A DNA stretch of 16,464 nucleotides from CAZHGD01 sp964531735 (GTDB lineage Bacteria > Armatimonadota > UBA10988), in NCBI GenBank assembly GCA_964531735.1, contig CAZHGD010000163.1, positions 1 through 16,464 of the forward strand, in the 5' to 3' direction. Positions 13,587 to 16,464 of this stretch are shown here, in pieces. A program made the translations under genes and the position numbers. A model generated the notes under the pieces. It was not told the origin of the DNA. It saw only the letters and a list, made by a program, of their open reading frames with translations, and ran no database searches. Numbering within the stretch: the first letter of the stretch is position 1; every line of letters begins with the position of its first letter.

Positions 13587-16464
13587 GTGTCACATCTGTT
13601 TCGCGCGGCCGCCTGGCTGGGCTTGGCCGTGGCCTTCGCGGGTGCCGAGCCCGTCACCATCGACGGCCCCTTGACCGTCACACTCGACCGCCAACGCGGC
13701 TACGCCCTCAGCGGGCTGCGCCACACGGCGCGCGGTCTGGACCTGCTGGCGCCGGCCGCCGACCGCGCCGATACGGCGCTGTGGCGCCTGCACTGGCGCG
13801 GCGCCGACGGGCGCCTGACCGAGGTGCGACCAACCGACGCCGAGCGCGCCGAACACCGCCGCGACGGCGCCACGCTGCTCCTCACCTGGCACGGCGTCGG
13901 CCGCGCGGCGGGGGCCAACCTCACCGTCACCGCCCGCGTCTCGCGCCGCCCAACCGGTGACCTGGCCTGGCGGCTGGCGGTGCAGGGCACCGCGCCCGGC
14001 GCGCTGTGGCAGGTGGACTATCCGCGGCTGGCCGGGCTGCACGCGCTGCCGGCCGATCAGCTCGCCCTGCCCTACTACCTCGGCCGGCTGATGAACCGGC
14101 CGACGCAGCAGCGCTGGTCGTTCCGCGCCAACTACCCGCAGCCGATGTCGATGCAGTTCTGGGCCTGGTGGGGCGCCGCCCGCGAGCCGGGACCCGCGCT
14201 GCCGGCGCCGACGAGCGGCGCTACCGAGACCGGTTGGTCACCCGACGGCCGCGACGCCGCCGGGCTCTACTGGGCCACCGAGGATGGCCAGGGCTGGTTC
14301 AAGCGCTTCGGCGCCACCTTCGGCCAGCCGGCCGACACCTTCACCGCCTGGGTGGAGCACGTGCCCGAGATCGGCCGCTGGCCGGTGGCGTCCGGCAGCC
14401 AGACGGTCGACTACGCGACGCCCTACGACACGGTGGTCGCCGCGCTCGACGGCGACTGGCACGAGGCCGCGGCCCGTTACGGCGCCTGGGCGCACCAGCA
14501 GGTGTGGTGCCGGCGCGGGCCTGCCGAGCAGTGGCCGACGGCCACGCCGCCCGCCGGCAGCGAGGAGTTGGCCCAGTGGGTGCCCACCTGGTTCCGCCAG
14601 GTCGGCTTCTGGGCCAAGTTCTACCACGAGCCCGCCAAGGTGGTGCCCGAATGGGCCGCTTACCGCCGCTGGCTCGGCGTGCCGCTGGCCAGCCACTACT
14701 ACCGCTCCAACATCGCGCTCTTCGACGACAACTACCCCGAGCACCTGCCCGGCGATCCTTACCTGCTGGCCGGACTGCGCGACGCGCGCGAGATGGACGT
14801 GCGCGCGCTGCCGTACGTGCAAGGCAGCATCTGGGACACCGACACGCCGTCGTGGCACCGCGAGTCCGGCCGCGCCGCGGCGCTCAAGGACGAGCACGGC
14901 CAACTGGTGCCGTGGGACATCGGCGACCGCATCTTCGCCTGGATGTGTCCGGCGACCACTCAGTGGCAGGCCAAACAGCGCGAAGTGACCGCCAAGCTGA
15001 CCGGCGAGCACGGCTGCTCGGGCAACTACCTCGACGTGCTGGTGGCCACCTCGGCGCGCACCTGCTACGACCCGGCGCACGGGCATCCGCTGCACGGTGG
15101 CCGCTACTGGGGCCAGGGCGGCCGGCAACTGCTGCACGACCTGCGCGCGGCCACACGCCGGCGTGACCCCGACGCCGCCTTCTTCAGCGAGGAGATCGGC
15201 GAGTGGTACATCGACGGCCTCGATGGCCAGCTCAGTCTCGACCAGCTCCGCTTCGGCCTGACGCGGCCGAACGTGCAGGTCTGGCCACTGTTCGCCGCGG
15301 TGTACCACCCGTACACCATCAACTTCGGCTGCGACGCGGCGCTGGGGCAACCCGTCGACCTCTACTGCTGGTCGATGGCCCAGATGCTCATCTGGGGCGC
15401 CGTGCCGCTGAACAGCGCGACCGTGGCGCTGACGCCGCAGGCCGGTGAGCCGGCCAGCGAGTTCCTGCGCGAGGTGGTCCGGGCCTACCATGTGGCCGGA
15501 CGGCCGTTCCTGCTCGGCGGGCACTGGCAGCGGCTGGTGGTCCGACCCACCGGCGCCGCGGCTGGTGCCGCGCCGCTCGAACTGGCCAGCGCGCCGGCCA
15601 CGCTGAGCTACGGCACGCTGGGCCGCCGGCCGGACCGCGCCTGGCACGGTCCGGCGGTCATGGCCTCGGCCTGGCGCCGCGGCGACCAGATCGGGCTGGT
15701 GCTCGCCAACCACACCGGCTCGGCGCAGCCGGTGGAGTTGCGTGTGCGACCCGAGGCCCTCGGTCTGGCCGGCGCGCGGTTGCAGCGCACCTGGCCCGAC
15801 CGCGCCACGCTCGGTGCCGCCGCCGGTACGCACCGGTTGACGGTGCCGGCCCGCAAGGTGCTCATCCTGGTGGTGGCCGTCGGCGAGGCCCCGCCGGCCG
15901 AGCCGCTGCTGGACGCGCCCTGGGAGCTGCAGAGCGTCGTCGACGGGCCGTTCCCGCCGGTCAGCGGTCCGGCCGGCAGCCTCTGGTCATGCGCCGACGG
16001 GCCGGTCCAGTGCCAGGTCACACCTACGGCCACGGTGGCCAGGGCACACTGGCTGGCCGCCACCGGCACGCTCGAGCCCCGGTCCGGACGGCAAGCCGCT
16101 CGACGTGGTCCGGCCGCCGAAGGCCATGGCCTGCCCCGGGCCAACGCGGAGCAGCCCTTCCTGCTGCTGCACCGGCTGCCCTATCGGGTGTCCGGCGCTC
16201 GTGAGGTCGTCGTCTGGTCCGGCGACGACCGCCACTTCTGCGGCTACCTGCGCGGCGGCCGCCTCGTCGCGCCGCAGCCGGGCGTCTGGGTGCGCTCCGG
16301 CGCCGAACCGGCCTTCAGCACCGCCGCCGAACTGTCGGTCCCGGACGGCGCCGAGGTCGTCGTGGCCCACATGTCGGCCGCGGCCCTGCAGGCCGTCGGA
16401 CCCGCCGCCACGGCGTTTGCCAGCCGGCCCAGTGTCGGCGCCCTGGCCGCCGCGGCGCGCGCCT
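13587..16464 (+). CDS. Large secreted DUF6259-like (glycosidase-like) protein, C-terminally cut by window edge
   Basis: An open frame of 959 codons runs from GTG 13587 to the right edge without a stop; GAGGG at 13574-13578 is 8 nt upstream. The N-terminus is a signal peptide (VSHLFRAAAWLGLAVAFAGA, cleavage near residue 20). A beta-rich N-terminal domain leads to VDYPRLAGL (about 143-151) and a Trp-rich NYPQPMSMQFWAWWG. A probable TIM barrel follows, with QVGFWAKFYHEP, GNYLDVL (Asp483) and FFSEEIGEWYID (Glu535/536). These carboxylates are plausible catalytic residues for a retaining glycosidase. The layout resembles DUF6259 proteins, glycoside-hydrolase-like and common in planctomycetes and bacteroidetes. 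A later beta domain starts near residue 690. Codon phase looks shifted between about 16080 and 16134. It is divergent from the SPFH operon, and no functional link to it is apparent. Confidence 0.75.
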   Translation, partial: MSHLFRAAAWLGLAVAFAGAEPVTIDGPLTVTLDRQRGYALSGLRHTARGLDLLAPAADRADTALWRLHWRGADGRLTEVRPTDAERAEHRRDGATLLLTWHGVGRAAGANLTVTARVSRRPTGDLAWRLAVQGTAPGALWQVDYPRLAGLHALPADQLALPYYLGRLMNRPTQQRWSFRANYPQPMSMQFWAWWGAAREPGPALPAPTSGATETGWSPDGRDAAGLYWATEDGQGWFKRFGATFGQPADTFTAWVEHVPEIGRWPVASGSQTVDYATPYDTVVAALDGDWHEAAARYGAWAHQQVWCRRGPAEQWPTATPPAGSEELAQWVPTWFRQVGFWAKFYHEPAKVVPEWAAYRRWLGVPLASHYYRSNIALFDDNYPEHLPGDPYLLAGLRDAREMDVRALPYVQGSIWDTDTPSWHRESGRAAALKDEHGQLVPWDIGDRIFAWMCPATTQWQAKQREVTAKLTGEHGCSGNYLDVLVATSARTCYDPAHGHPLHGGRYWGQGGRQLLHDLRAATRRRDPDAAFFSEEIGEWYIDGLDGQLSLDQLRFGLTRPNVQVWPLFAAVYHPYTINFGCDAALGQPVDLYCWSMAQMLIWGAVPLNSATVALTPQAGEPASEFLREVVRAYHVAGRPFLLGGHWQRLVVRPTGAAAGAAPLELASAPATLSYGTLGRRPDRAWHGPAVMASAWRRGDQIGLVLANHTGSAQPVELRVRPEALGLAGARLQRTWPDRATLGAAAGTHRLTVPARKVLILVVAVGEAPPAEPLLDAPWELQSVVDGPFPPVSGPAGSLWSCADGPVQCQVTPTATVARAHWLAATGTLEPRSGRQAARRGPAAEGHGLPRANAEQPFLLLHRLPYRVSGAREVVVWSGDDRHFCGYLRGGRLVAPQPGVWVRSGAEPAFSTAAELSVPDGAEVVVAHMSAAALQAVGPAATAFASRPSVGALAAAARA

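Noticed and set aside
14238..15833. A 531-codon minus-strand open frame and a 386-codon plus-strand frame (14006-15166) over the secreted protein
   Set aside because: Both are rich in Arg, Gly, Ala and Pro without recognisable domains. The frame starting at 13587 has a signal peptide, Trp/Tyr-rich motifs and good third-position bias.

Overview
The window is very GC-rich and gene-dense, with strong G/C preference at third codon positions. It comes from a diderm bacterium: there is a lipoprotein zinc-binding protein, a truncated TolC-like outer-membrane factor, and HflC/HflK-type SPFH proteins. The mix of a Gfo/Idh/MocA oxidoreductase, tandem Uma2 nucleases, a DUF6259-like glycosidase and several SPFH proteins would fit Planctomycetota, Armatimonadota or a related lineage. 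That placement is a guess from gene content. No rRNA, tRNA, CRISPR array, transposase or integrase was seen, and no gene-free stretch exceeds about 130 bases.

Layout. 1-957 (minus): a nucleoside-phosphorylase-like gene overlapping by ATGA the start of a TolC-like gene that runs off the left edge. 1015-2076 (plus): a Gfo/Idh/MocA oxidoreductase, followed by a long hairpin. 2202-4761 (plus): a znuA-znuC-znuB zinc/manganese-type ABC importer with translationally coupled overlaps; its promoter has an extended -10 so close to the ATG that the transcript should be leaderless. 4805-6014 (plus): two overlapping, tandemly duplicated Uma2-family genes with near-identical ends and divergent centres. 6036-7073 (minus): an M42-type metallopeptidase. 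7129-13461 (minus): a four-gene block read right to left: a CDF-like/SPFH fusion, an HflC-like protein, an HflK-like protein, and a P1B-4-like metal ATPase with a His-rich N-terminus made of 33-bp repeats. 13587-end (plus): a large secreted DUF6259-like glycosidase-like protein, cut by the right edge.

The most interesting part is the 7129-13461 block. HflK/HflC normally scaffold the FtsH protease, but here no FtsH gene is adjacent. Instead three SPFH proteins are grouped with a transition-metal efflux ATPase, and one of them has a six-helix cation-diffusion-facilitator-like domain in front of its SPFH domain. With the zinc importer 2.4 kb away, the region looks like a metal-homeostasis island. 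My hypothesis is that the SPFH proteins build a membrane microdomain that houses or regulates metal export. The domain content is visible in the sequence; the joint function is inference.
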